NCBI GenBank assembly: GCA_947579665.1
Contig: CANPUZ010000034.1
Location: 248,001-312,000, forward strand
Reading direction: 5' to 3'
DNA from: Sympetrum striolatum
Taxonomy: Eukaryota > Arthropoda > Insecta > Odonata > Libellulidae
Length of the DNA: 64,000 nt
Under the pieces are notes generated by a model. The model searched no databases. It was not told where the DNA came from and worked only from the letters and a program-made list of their open reading frames with translations. The position numbers and the translations under genes are program-made. Shown piece after piece: positions 12,066-21,804 of the stretch (positions within the stretch are counted from its first letter, which is position 1; every line of letters starts with the position of its first letter).

Positions 12066-12689
12066 TTTATAATGATATGGCGCGATATAATGTGATTATC
12101 TGAAAATCTGCGTTTATATATAAATATATATATATATATTTAAATAAATAACCATAAATCAACGCTTTTTATATATGACGTACTTATATTACTAAATCGT
12201 GTATGTAATCGAACGAGAAAACGTTTCTGAAATTAGTCGAGTTAATCAAAGTAGTTGAGGAAATACCTTTTTTCTGTTGCTGAAGCAAGACTTAAAGTTT
12301 CTATTTTTAAACAAAAAAACAACAGTCGTTTAACTAAGGTGAGATCATAGAATGCACGTCAAACAATTCCAGAACCAAACTGTCGGGAGGAATGATTATG
12401 ACCACCGTATCTTATATATGTTAATGATAAACGTCATTTGTTTTCTAAGTAATGATAACGCAAAAATCAGGAATGTTATTAGTATCCTTTATGAATCGTA
12501 TGAATGAAGAAATGAAAAATGAAGATCTGACAAAATAGGAGTTTTTGTCAAGACCAAGCTCACTTTCGCAATTTTTTTTTCAAAATCGCGCCTATAAATT
12601 TCCTGTCAGGTCATTCTCAGCAGATTTTGTATCTAAAGACTGTTATGGGTTCAACATGTGAAGAAAACTTCATATAAGCTTAACCTAGA

Positions 12690-13288
12690 ATCGGTAAAGT
12701 ATCTTGGAGTAACTCTCACGAATATTCTATCATACCCACATCCGAAATATATGTGGAAAAGCACTTAAGAAACTCGGCTTCGTTAAAAGAATAGTCGGTA
12801 GGAGCGAAGAAAAGGTTCGCGAGCGATGTTACTTAGCGTTAGTTAGGCCTCACCTTGAGTATGCATGTAGTGTATGGGACCCCGCCGAGAAATGTCATAT
12901 TCGGGATTTAAAAAAAGAACAACGAAAGGCGATACGATTTGTAAAGAATTGCTACGATAATACAGCGAGTGTCACTCAGCTGTTACAGGACGCGGGATGG
13001 GAATCAGAAGATAGAAGAAAAATTCAAAGGATAAATTTATTAAATAAGTTCAGAGAAATTACGTTTTCAGATGATGTAACCGATATAATGCGACCCCCCT
13101 GTTATATGGGCCGGTCTGATACTGCTAAAAAGATTAGGGAAATAGATGCTAGAACGAATCGTTTCAAAAATTAATTTTTTCCGCGAAGTATACGCGAAAG
13201 CAACCGTTTAGGAAAATAGAGTCAAGGTGCTTGCACCCCCTGCCACACGCCGAAAGGCGGCTTGCAGGGTTCTTACATAGACATAGAC
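12690..13288 (+). mobile_element. CR1-type LINE 3' end
   Basis: 5'-truncated insertion. The RT C-terminal region is readable (see 12,776-13,174), preceded by ESVKYLGVTLT in another frame (about 12,690-12,720). It is followed by FFPRSIRE, a short 3' UTR with a GC-rich hairpin (CCCTGCCAC...CTTGCAGGG, about 13,239-13,269) and a tail of ACATAG units (13,275-13,288). Short tandem repeat tails are usual for CR1-clade LINEs. Confidence 0.75.
12776..13174 (+). pseudogene. CR1-like reverse transcriptase C-terminus
   Basis: Open for 132 codons from GGC at 12,776 to TAA at 13,172-13,174, with no usable early ATG. Recognisable parts: LALVRPHLEYACSVWDP, the thumb/C-terminal motif of jockey/CR1-like RTs, then a basic segment (KKEQRKAIRFVKN) and GRSDTAKKIREIDARTNRF. 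Retained upstream sequence is frameshifted, so this is a fragment rather than a functional polymerase. The good conservation suggests a fairly young insertion. Confidence 0.72.
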
Positions 13289-13289
13289 A

Positions 13290-15130
13290 AAGCATATTGA
13301 TCAAGATAATGCCGAAATCATATTACAAGTTACGAATGGATAGCCTTGAAGAATATGTGATTAATGAAATAAGCTTGAAAAACGATGCTTTTAAGAAGTA
13401 AGGAATCTTTCTCCGAAGCAAGTTTGTCTCATTATCATCAGCGGTCTAATCAAGATGTTGATTTCATTACTAAAATTACGATTTGAATGCTGATGTTACA
13501 CCATAGAGCTTCAACTAATATTTTGACATGCAATGTTCATTTTAAATTGATAAGCAGAGTATATTTAACTCCTAATGGAAACTATTACGCCTGCGATATG
13601 TAGTACATTCGTGTCTAATTTTAATATCGCCAGTATACTAAGAAAATGCATTCTCCCATTTCAGTTTATGTATTTTAAGAAACATTTTACCGCTAATACG
13701 ATTGTAGGCGTTAGATGCAATTGACCATGAGCCTTGGTATTGTATTCCGCTGTTTACGTTCCCCTCTTGAGGTTCACAATGCGGGTGACCTTCGTGGTTA
13801 GCCCGAGTCGTCGAAAAAATAAAAGTGATTCCCTTGCGGCCACACCCTCTTCCACCCACTTCTTTGCCTCCCTCACCAGAGGCTCTCGGTCATTTCTCAA
13901 ATTAAGCCGGAAAATGGTCACAAAATTTCAAAAATCCATTAAATATGCTCTCAACCGGATCTGACTATTTAAACAAGTTCCCGAACCTAATGATTTAAGG
14001 ATGAAGAAGGATGCTTTTGATAATAATCGTAGACTAATTAATTTAATTCCTGCAGATGCATTCATAAAAGCGTACCTCTAAAATCAGCTCTATGAAGGTT
14101 CTGGTTTACTAAAATTAATTTCTTATCTCGATGTTTACCTATAAAAATGTCAATAATGTATACACATCTGTGTCCTCATACCTTTCTACAAATTGCTATA
14201 TATTTCATTAAGCCACATTGTTTTTTGTTTCTTCAACTACCCTTTTCTCTTCCACTACCATACTTCTATACATGGTTCGGATATAAATCACCAATTCTCC
14301 AAATGCTTTGATCAAATCATTTTTAAATATATATATATATATATACACACATTGATTCGCTTCATCTGTCGTCCTCTGGGTTTTTACTTTAGGAGTCTTA
14401 ACATTTACTTTTATGATATTTCAATTTCACGGTAAGAGCCGAGCTTCAATTTCCTTTACGAATTTTTAAACGACGACTATATCAAATATGACCCGAGTGT
14501 TATTTTTAAATATCGGAGTACGAAACCGAATTCATGCATTTCTTGAGAGATCAATCGAGGAATCTAAAATAATATGAAAATTTTCTTTTTTAAAACAACC
14601 ATTTGAAATATAAAGGTAACGAACTAAATTATTAAATTAGCCGGGACATAAAACATACACTAATCAAATTCAGCCTTTTAAACGGAGCAATTATTTGGAA
14701 AAAGAAAACCAATACGAAAAGGAAGCCCAGGTTAGAGTTTTTAAACCATGGCTACACCTGTTCCTGCAACTATATTCTGATGAATGGAATATTTTCATTT
14801 GTCATTTGGTACAGTATAGAGAAAAGTGTATCTTTCATTTACTTTTGGCGCAATCTTACTCATGTCTGTGATCAAATGAAAGGTATTGAGGTATGAGTGA
14901 ATAATTGTACTAATCAAGGTCTCTCCTTGCAGCAAGAAAAGTGCTACTCATGGAGTCATTGAGCTTCACTAGCGTAGACACACTCCGCTTCTAGCAAGAT
15001 GGCTCTGCGAGGAAAGCAAGGGTAGACTACCTCACTCCTCATCCAGACTAGCATACCTCATTCCTCTCTACAAGCTCTTAGTAGCTTATTTCAGAGGGAG
15101 TGAGGTCCCAACCGGCCTCTGGACTGAATA
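13290..15130. other. no gene recognised
   Basis: AT-rich sequence with a slightly GC-richer patch at 13,740-13,890 and a TA microsatellite near 14,325-14,350. Nothing matches a family I know. The 14,940-15,130 part may belong to the LINE ending at 15,140. Confidence 0.4.
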
Positions 15131-15140
15131 CTTTACAGAA

Positions 15141-15240
15141 TAATAATAGTAATAATAAAAACTCTTTATTTGGCGAGGTTAGGCCCATTAGGGCCTCTCT
15201 TACACCTAACCATTAAGGATTACTAATATTACTTACAGAA
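15141..15240 (-). mobile_element. LINE 3' terminus with TTA-rich tail
   Basis: On the minus strand the sequence runs ...GGCCTAACCTCGCCAAATAAAGAG and then TTTTTATTATTACTATTATTA. The AATAAA followed by a TTA-type repeat tail is typical of a LINE 3' end. The body would extend to higher coordinates (15,240-15,600), where no RT motif is readable. Overlapping short ORFs on both strands are not supported as genes. Confidence 0.45.
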
Positions 15241-15609
15241 AAGGAGGAAAAACTATACAAATACATGTATACATAAAAAGAAAATACTAAGAAGAGGTAA
15301 ACAAATAAAAGAATTGTGGTGTGGGGAAAAACTCCTTGGCTGAAGGCTTTCGGAGAAAAACCCACTGTGCGGGAAAACGCTCACACAAGAAGGGGAGCGA
15401 AAAAAACCCGCGAAAACACAGATGGAAATAAATGCAAGCAGGTATATCACTATTTGCATAAATACAGCACTGACGCTTACGGAAGAGAATCATGTATTTT
15501 AGAAACAAAATCGTAACAGTCAACAAAAAAATAAATAACTTTATTGGAAAAACAAAAAAGTAGGAGAATGTGGGGTACACGTAAACAGAATGGACAAAAC
15601 AAGATATCT

Positions 15610-16415
15610 ACTATAAATTTCCATTTATAAATGCGCTGATGCAAGTGTGGGAGGATTTAGAAAGAGATGGGTATCATAATGGATATGTTGCAGGGAAACT
15701 ATCATTACACATGTTATTAGAAAGTAAACAGCCATTTTCAGTGGGATGAGTCCTTTGATTTATTCTCTGAAAAGTTACTATGAAATTTATGAAAGGATAG
15801 AAATTCAATACAGTTTCGAAATGCCTCCCAAATGGATGTGCTTACAAATAATATGCTTTAACACAAGTTCTGTTTTCTTCAGATCACCTTGATAGATCAC
15901 GATGCTTTTTCTTTTTCATGGTGATGAATCACGATTCGGCGATTACTACCGTAAATTATTTTTGCTCCAATACGCAAATTATGGAGAAGAAAACAATTCT
16001 TCAGCGGCTCTTTATTTCTCGCTGAAGTAATATATCTGATATCTCTAACTTAAGTCAAACTTTTTTCTCTAAAATAGCCTTGAAAACTAATAGGATCAAT
16101 TGAACTTCTTGCCTTAATCTTCCGGGAACGCCTTAACATGCGATTTTCTGGGTCTCTGTCGCGTCAATGTGTATTTCACATATTTCACTTGCTTATCGAA
16201 TTTATTTATTCGAACAGCTACACCTTATTTATGTAAGTACATAAGCATTAGAGAAGTAACTCTCTATGTAAACTTGGTGAGATTATTATCCATTTCGTTT
16301 CCGTATCAACGCATTAAATGATAATGAATAACTATAATTATTAAATATGAGCTTTAAATTGATGAGTTGAAAAGACTTGATTGAGCTCATGGAAAGGCCG
16401 CATGTGACCTGAAGG
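15610..16415. other. no gene recognised
   Basis: AT-rich sequence with no repeat, RNA gene or protein match seen. Confidence 0.4.
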
Positions 16416-16419
16416 CCGT

Positions 16420-16451
16420 ACTTTTCCCACCTACGCGTAGGTGGGAAAAGT
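16420..16451. other. perfect 32-bp palindrome
   Basis: CTTTTCCCACCTACG (16,421-16,435) is immediately followed by its exact complement (16,436-16,450), and the flanking A/T pair extends the symmetry to 16,420-16,451 with no loop. Its right half forms the start of the transposon-protein fragment that follows. Such a centre can mark an inverted-duplication or hairpin-repair junction. Confidence 0.8.
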
Positions 16452-16770
16452 CCTTATGCATGGAAGTGAAATTTCGAAGGAGGCGATTCTTCCCTTAGGG
16501 CAGCTCTCCGAAGAGGCGATGGAAGCTCGCAATAAGGACGCTAGAAAATTCCGTCAAAGATTCAGCAGAAAACACTCCAGGATGGCCACCAACGATGATT
16601 TATTTAAAAGGTTCTTGATCACTTCTGATCCATTTCTTTCCTCCAAAATAACTCTGATTCCGAAGAGATACAGAAAGATGCCGAAAGAATTGAGAGAACT
16701 GCTGATTTTAGAAGACGGCGAAGGATTGGAATCAGACAATAGTAACGACCAGAAGTTCTCTGAGGATTAA
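16441..16770 (+). pseudogene. transposon-associated protein fragment
   Basis: A 109-codon frame (first codon GTG, directly after an in-frame TAG; ATG at 16,456). It contains HGSEISKEAILPLGQLSEEA, ARNKDARKFR, FSRKHSRMATNDDLF and FLITSDPFLSS. From memory this pattern (HG..I...ILPIGQ.SEEA.E.RNK....R....RK.SR...N.DL..RLL..SDP..SS) is widespread as the C-terminal part of multicopy arthropod transposon-like proteins. I cannot name the superfamily. It ends in an acidic tail (EDGEGLESDNSNDQKFSED). The N-terminal part is missing at the palindrome. A possible element end, complementary to GCACTGTGGTCCAAAA, lies near 17,746-17,761. Confidence 0.5.
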
Positions 16771-16774
16771 GAAT

Positions 16775-19170
16775 TTTCCATGAAATGCGTCCGTGGAAAT
16801 ACCCAGTAAGTACCGTTAAGTGCTGCGCGGTGTCACAAAAGCCCCTTTTCGCGTGGCTCTCGTCAGCGAGGGTGGAAAGGGTAAGAGGTAGAAAAACAAT
16901 CAGATGGTGCCCTTTCTGCAATGCATGAACCCGTTACCGTACATTCGAACTTACTAAGTGTCTCAAAAGTAGAAGGATATTTCTAACTTGCAGCAAGAAT
17001 CCGCAAAGTATCAAAAACTTATCGTATTTACCAGAGTACCGCATCCATTGACTCATTCGCACGATCAAATACCCTCTCCATATCTTTTCTGAACAGTGAC
17101 AGTGATAGTGACAGCTTACATAGCTTAAAAACGGCGATTTTAAAGAACTAAGGTCCTAAAAACTAAAACAATCCAACGAAGCCGCCGTGCTTCCAGGCCA
17201 AGCAGCTCGGACCCGGATCGTGCAGCGCGATCGAAAAATCGCGTTTATTTTCGTGGTCGGTAACGTTCATATAAGATCTATGCTGGATATTCTTAAAATA
17301 TCTTCACCCAATACTCTTTTGTAATTTCCCTCTGCACATATTTTTTAAACAAAAGATATCGACTACTTTATGTCAAAATTTGTCTGAAAAAAGCGTCCGC
17401 CATTTTGTGATGGAACACTACACAAATATTAACCAATATCCTTGAAACTGATGGATAGTATAGATAAAGTACCATTCTGATCGAATATAATGTTTTTTAT
17501 TCCTCTAAATTCCTTCCACAAGTCCACTATTAGCTTAACTTATAAGATTTTCGAAGAAAAAATAGAATCGGGCGTGTTTTTGAAAATTTAGTCATGTTTG
17601 ACCCTTCGTATCTAAGTAACGCATACGATTTATGGAAAACGACTTACTGTTCCATAATCAGCAATCATTTGGCTATATATATGCAAAGTTTCAAATTTGT
17701 ATCTCAAAAAAAAGCAATTTTGGACTTTTGTCCGGCTTTTTTCGATTTTGGACCACAGTGCTACGGTTCATGAATAAGCTGATTATTTGGCTTAGGAAAA
17801 AATTGATTGAGTGATTGAGTGTTTTAATTAAGTAAAATATTTTCAGTATTTACATTAAGGCTAATCGGTGTTGATGCCGGAGCTATTTGCTCATAACACC
17901 CACCTTTAGATAAATACAATTTGATAATTTATAAATTAAAGTTTCTGATTGACGTCCTGGAGACGGAGGTCATCATTTATCCCCTTTATTGGTTGCAAAA
18001 GGTAGTTTATACGGGGTTATGCAATCTACCTTAAACTAAATTAGGCTATCAAACTATTTTTCATATAAAATGCTATTTTTAAAGCTATAACTTGATAATT
18101 CATTCTTTGAATGATTTAATATAACTTAAGCATCGAAATGACGGTTTGTGAAGAATTGTCCATGCCTGATGGCCTAGTCGCCTTATTTTCGGTCTGGATT
18201 TCCTACACCTTCTAGATTCTTTGGTTTATATTTGTTGCATTTGCATAAGCATTATGACCTTGAGGACGGAAGCATCGCTTTCGAAAAGTACATTGGCCGC
18301 TTCTCAAAAGTGCGATTATCCCTTATTGTTTTCTCGGAATACCGGTGGAGGAGGCGAGGAAAGCCGACCAAGACGGCTATTGAAGATTTATAATTCTAAA
18401 CTATTGGTATATGTCGTGTCGATAAACTTCAGTTCATCATAATGAATAATAATCCGCGATACTTGGTGGAATTTTATTAAAAAAATAGTCTCTACTGCAA
18501 AAATTGTACAGAAACCACAGTAAAAATGCACACCAGTTAAGTGGTTTTGGCGCAAGTCACGCTATCAGCAAACCTGAGTAATGATGATGGCGTCATTTGC
18601 GCCGTGTCAGGCCATATTTTCAGGAATAGAGAGGTAATATAAATTAGCCATAAATGAGATAGATTAGCTATACTTGATTTAAATAATGTACGAATATTTT
18701 ATTACCTCTCCAAGCATATTCTTCCTTTATGTCTTATGATAAGCCCATGAAAGAGGTTACTTTGCATTTAGAAGAATCTAAATTATTTAAAATATGCACT
18801 GATTTATCTTGAATATAAAACAATATAGACAACTATTGTTTGTCTCATACATTATTTATCTAAAGATAAGTATGAAATATACCTTTCTCACACCAATGCG
18901 TTAGTGAAAAATTTTCTATTAAATTGTGTACCATAGGCTACTTGTGATTTACAAATTAGTTTATTTTATTTTTAATTTTTGAGTTAAATTTTCAAATTGA
19001 AAATGCGGTTCTAAATTGGTTCGATTTAATATGCATAATTATATAAAAATATCGATAGTGAAATATTTCCAAAGTCATAGGGAACTAAATGTTTTTTTTT
19101 TAATATTAACTTTCAATGATTAGGAGGTAGCAATTCATAAAAAAACAACGGATACCTTCGGATTTGTTTA
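16775..19170. other. probable transposon 3' region and unique sequence
   Basis: 16,775-17,765 may be the 3' non-coding part of the element that contributed the fragment at 16,441, ending near the TTTTGGACCACAGTGC block. 17,770-19,170 is AT-rich without a gene, apart from dispersed repeat D at about 18,250-18,410. Confidence 0.35.
18250..18410 (+). repeat. dispersed repeat D, copy 2
   Basis: Matches copies at about 11,905 and 23,195 over 'TTGTTTTCTC', 'CCGGTGGAGGAGGCGAGGA' and 'GCCGACCAAGACGGCTATTG'. An upstream block (GAAGCATCGCTTTCGAAAAG, 18,269-18,288) also recalls copy 1 at about 11,930. Confidence 0.5.
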
Positions 19171-20343
19171 TCTATATATATAAAGCAGAAATTCTGTGTG
19201 TTTGTGGGTTTGTGTGTTTGTGTGTTTGTGGGTTTGTTTGTTTGTCTTGGATTGGAGTCCACACCGTTTGCCCGATTTGTCTCAAACTTTGCATGCGTGT
19301 CCATTTATATCAGGAAGGAAGTACTGTCGCATTTTTATTCAAGAATTTTGCTGGGTTCGAACCAAGATCGCTCAGATAGATTTCCATAAGGAATACACGT
19401 AAGCTTCACTTATATCGGTTGCAGGCTTTATTTCTTTTGAAGAATTAAATTAGAAGAAATACTCTTACAGAGTCGAGAAAAACACCAAAAGAAAGAAAAT
19501 TGAATAATTTTTTTTACTTTGGTCGTGAAATCTTAATTTCGATTAGAATTTGCGAGAATTTTGGTAAAATATACAAAACTTTTGTGAAAATTCGAGGCTG
19601 TAAACAACTCATCCCCCTGACGACCGATCCCATTGTTGAATCCGAGCTCATGCTTTATCCCGTAAAAATACTCGTGGACTTTAGGCCCATAAAGCTGATG
19701 ATTGAAGAGTACGATATATTACATGGATAACGAGAAATTTTCTGTAAGAATATAACCAGCAATTGCAGGTACGTAATTACAGTCAAGAGATTGTAAGTCT
19801 TCGATTTTAGTACAAACCGTTTGCCAGATTCGCGTCAAACTTTGCGTACGTGTTTTCTGGGACCAGGAAGGACGTACTGTCTCAATTTTATTCGATAATT
19901 TTGCTGGTTTCGAACCAAGATCGCTCAGATGGGTTTCCATAAAGAATAAATCTAATCTTCACTTTAATCGGTAGCAGGCTATATTTCTTTTGAAGAATTA
20001 AAACAGAAAAATAGTCGTGCGGAATAGAATCAAGAAGTGAAAGAACGTAAATGAAATGAATGTTCTAATTTTGATCGTGGAATATTGTTTCCGAATCGAA
20101 ATTTCGAGAATTTCGACAGAATACGCGTGAATTTTCCAAAATTGTTGAGGTTGTAAACAGCCAATCCTCCTCACGATCAATGCGATGGTTGAGCCGAGCT
20201 CATGAATTTTCCTGTACAGTAAGAATTGCTTGGGATTTTAGACTGTATTCTAAGGGGAATTTAGGGATTGCACGACCGGCAACTTGAAATTAATCTATTT
20301 CTATATATATTCCCCGTTGAGAATCAACGGGCGCTTCAGCTAG
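19171..20343 (+). mobile_element. non-autonomous Helitron, complete
   Basis: All structural hallmarks are present. The 5' end is TCTATATATATAAAGC at 19,171 followed by a TGTTTG-type run. The 3' end carries hairpin CCCGTTGA-GAA-TCAACGGG (20,313-20,331), an 8-nt spacer and terminal CTAG (20,340-20,343). It sits between A (19,170) and T (20,344), the expected A/T target without duplication. Inside, about 19,255-19,740 is repeated at about 19,805-20,240: both copies have ACCGTTTGCC, CAAACTTTGC, GGTTCGAACCAAGATCGCTC-like and GAGCTCATG blocks. No Rep/helicase is encoded, so movement would rely on an autonomous partner. Confidence 0.88.
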
Positions 20344-20344
20344 T

Positions 20345-20817
20345 AAATATTATAATGCACATACCTTCCTCGTGCAAGACGCATCCACAGATATTTTCAT
20401 AAATTTACGGAAACGAAAAAGTCTCAAAGAATCGGGGCAGGTATGGTCCGAGATTCCCAGAACCAGGTTCGAGTCCCGTTCCCTTCAGACTTCATCTCCT
20501 CGAAAATTTTCCTAGGTGCAAACCTTAACGCCAAAATTACCTTTCACCATTTTTCAAAAGAGAGATAAGACCATGTATGTCTATTTTTAATTGGTAATTT
20601 ACCTTATTCATGATCTCACATCCAGCATGGAACCTGATATTATGGTCTTCATGTACGTATTGAAACGCTCGAAGTTTCATGATAAGCGATATTTATATCC
20701 ATCTTTCCTCTGAATAGGCTCAATATTATCTCAAGCACACCTTCAATAATGGCTTGTTTTCAGACACAAGCGTTCTTTTCTGAAAAAAAAAAACACCGTC
20801 TTTTAATATTTTATTCT
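20345..20817. other. short interval, one B-box-like motif
   Basis: GGTTCGAGTCC at 20,466-20,476 matches the pol III B-box consensus. I could not fit a tRNA cloverleaf around it and no A box at proper spacing is clear. It may be a SINE scrap. Nothing else recognised. Confidence 0.3.
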
Positions 20818-21450
20818 ACAAGGTACGTTCCAAATGTCTCCGAACATATTTTATGAGTGAAGAACCAGAAAACTTACTAGGAAACTTAAGCGGTATTTAC
20901 CTCGAAGTACTCTTCCTCAGCAGTTACGCACTTTTTCCAGCGTTCGTACAAGCCAGTAAAGGCCTGTCGCAGTCCGTGTTTTACCACCTCCGTTACAGCC
21001 CTCGTCGCAGCGGCTTGCATGGCCTCTGTATCTGAATCGCCCTTTTGGATGATCTTGAGTCGGTGGAAGAGGTAGAAGCCGCAGGGGGCGAGATCGGGAG
21101 AGTACGGAGGTTGTGGAAGGGAGGGGAAGCCGTGTTTAACCAGAAATTGGGTGACAAGTGATCTGTCGGCGGGTGCATTGTCGTGGTGAAGCACCCGTGA
21201 TTTTTGGCGGGCGATCGGGCCTCTTCCAGCATACAGCTCCGCGCAGTCGCGTGGGGATGATAACGTAGAGTTTCTTGTTAACTGCGCAACTCTCAGGGAT
21301 GAATTCGTAGTGGACGATCCCCTTGCAATCGAAGAACACGACCAACATGACCTTGCCCCTCGATCTGTGAATTTGTATGGCCTGGGTGAAGAGGGCGGCT
21401 TCCAAACCATGGACTACCGCTAGCTCGGGGCGTCGCTCAGGCAACAGCAT
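20818..21450 (-). pseudogene. mariner transposase, C-terminal half, broken
   Basis: Minus-strand remnant of a Tc1/mariner-type (mariner family, D34D) transposase. In two frames one reads VMLVVFFDCKGIVHYEF (about 21,360-21,310), then after a frameshift near 21,215 LHHDNAPADRSLVTQFLVKH and PYSPDLAPCGFYLF. The DNAP and SPDLAP blocks carry the second and third catalytic aspartates (the latter is D in SPDLAPCGF; many mariners have D at the following site). It ends with EEEYFEVNTA and a stop near 20,888. The 3' terminus CTACAAGGTACGTTCC (20,817-20,832) is the likely terminal inverted repeat. The N-terminal half is missing and a CR1 end adjoins it. Confidence 0.78.
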
Positions 21451-21467
21451 GTTTCGTCACCTGTGAT

Positions 21468-21800
21468 TTAGATTTTTTAGATTTAGATATATACCCCGCG
21501 AGCCACCAGAGGGGTGTAATACACCACCATTATTCATTCATCCCTATTAGCATCTCTAATAGCCTGGGGAAAAAACGACCAAAAGTAATTATCCGTCCTT
21601 GCGATTACTTCCCTATAACGCTTCGTCGATGCCTTCTCGGAGATCGCTCCTTACTGGCACTAACATTTCACTTACTTCGTCTATAAATTCTGAACGAATG
21701 AAGTTTTTCGAAAAGTTTCCGACGATATTCAGATCAGTGAGTCCAGAAGGGTAGGGGTAGTATTCACAGCGGCGATGTTGTTGCCAGCCAGCTGCATCCT
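21468..21800 (-). mobile_element. second CR1-type LINE 3' end
   Basis: On the minus strand: remnant coding VIARTDNYFWSFFPQAIRDA (about 21,610-21,550; compare SFFPRTIRDWN in CR1 proteins), then a 3' UTR with CACCCCTCTGGTGGCTCGC. The tail is ATCTAA units (about 21,470-21,492). It lies directly upstream (in minus sense) of the mariner remnant, so it probably inserted into or beside it. The tail unit differs from the ACATAG tail at 13,280, indicating another subfamily. Confidence 0.6.
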
Positions 21801-21804
21801 CTCC

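Larger units (their letters stand above)
10200..12650. other. AT-rich stretch with simple repeats
   Basis: No gene recognised. It contains an AAAT-type run (11,041-11,062), a TA run (about 12,115-12,140), the hairpin at 11,231-11,270 and one copy of a dispersed repeat (about 11,905-12,065). Confidence 0.5.

Noticed and set aside
15253..15580. Hydrophobic 97-codon minus-strand ORF
   Set aside because: It lies in probable LINE 3' sequence and has AT-driven F/L/I composition with no recognisable motif; the first codon choice is arbitrary.
19113..19402. Overlapping small ORFs over the TGTTTG run
   Set aside because: This is the 5' low-complexity region of the Helitron, open because of the simple repeat.
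20420..20500. tRNA gene around GGTTCGAGTCC
   Set aside because: Cloverleaf arms could not be formed around the box.
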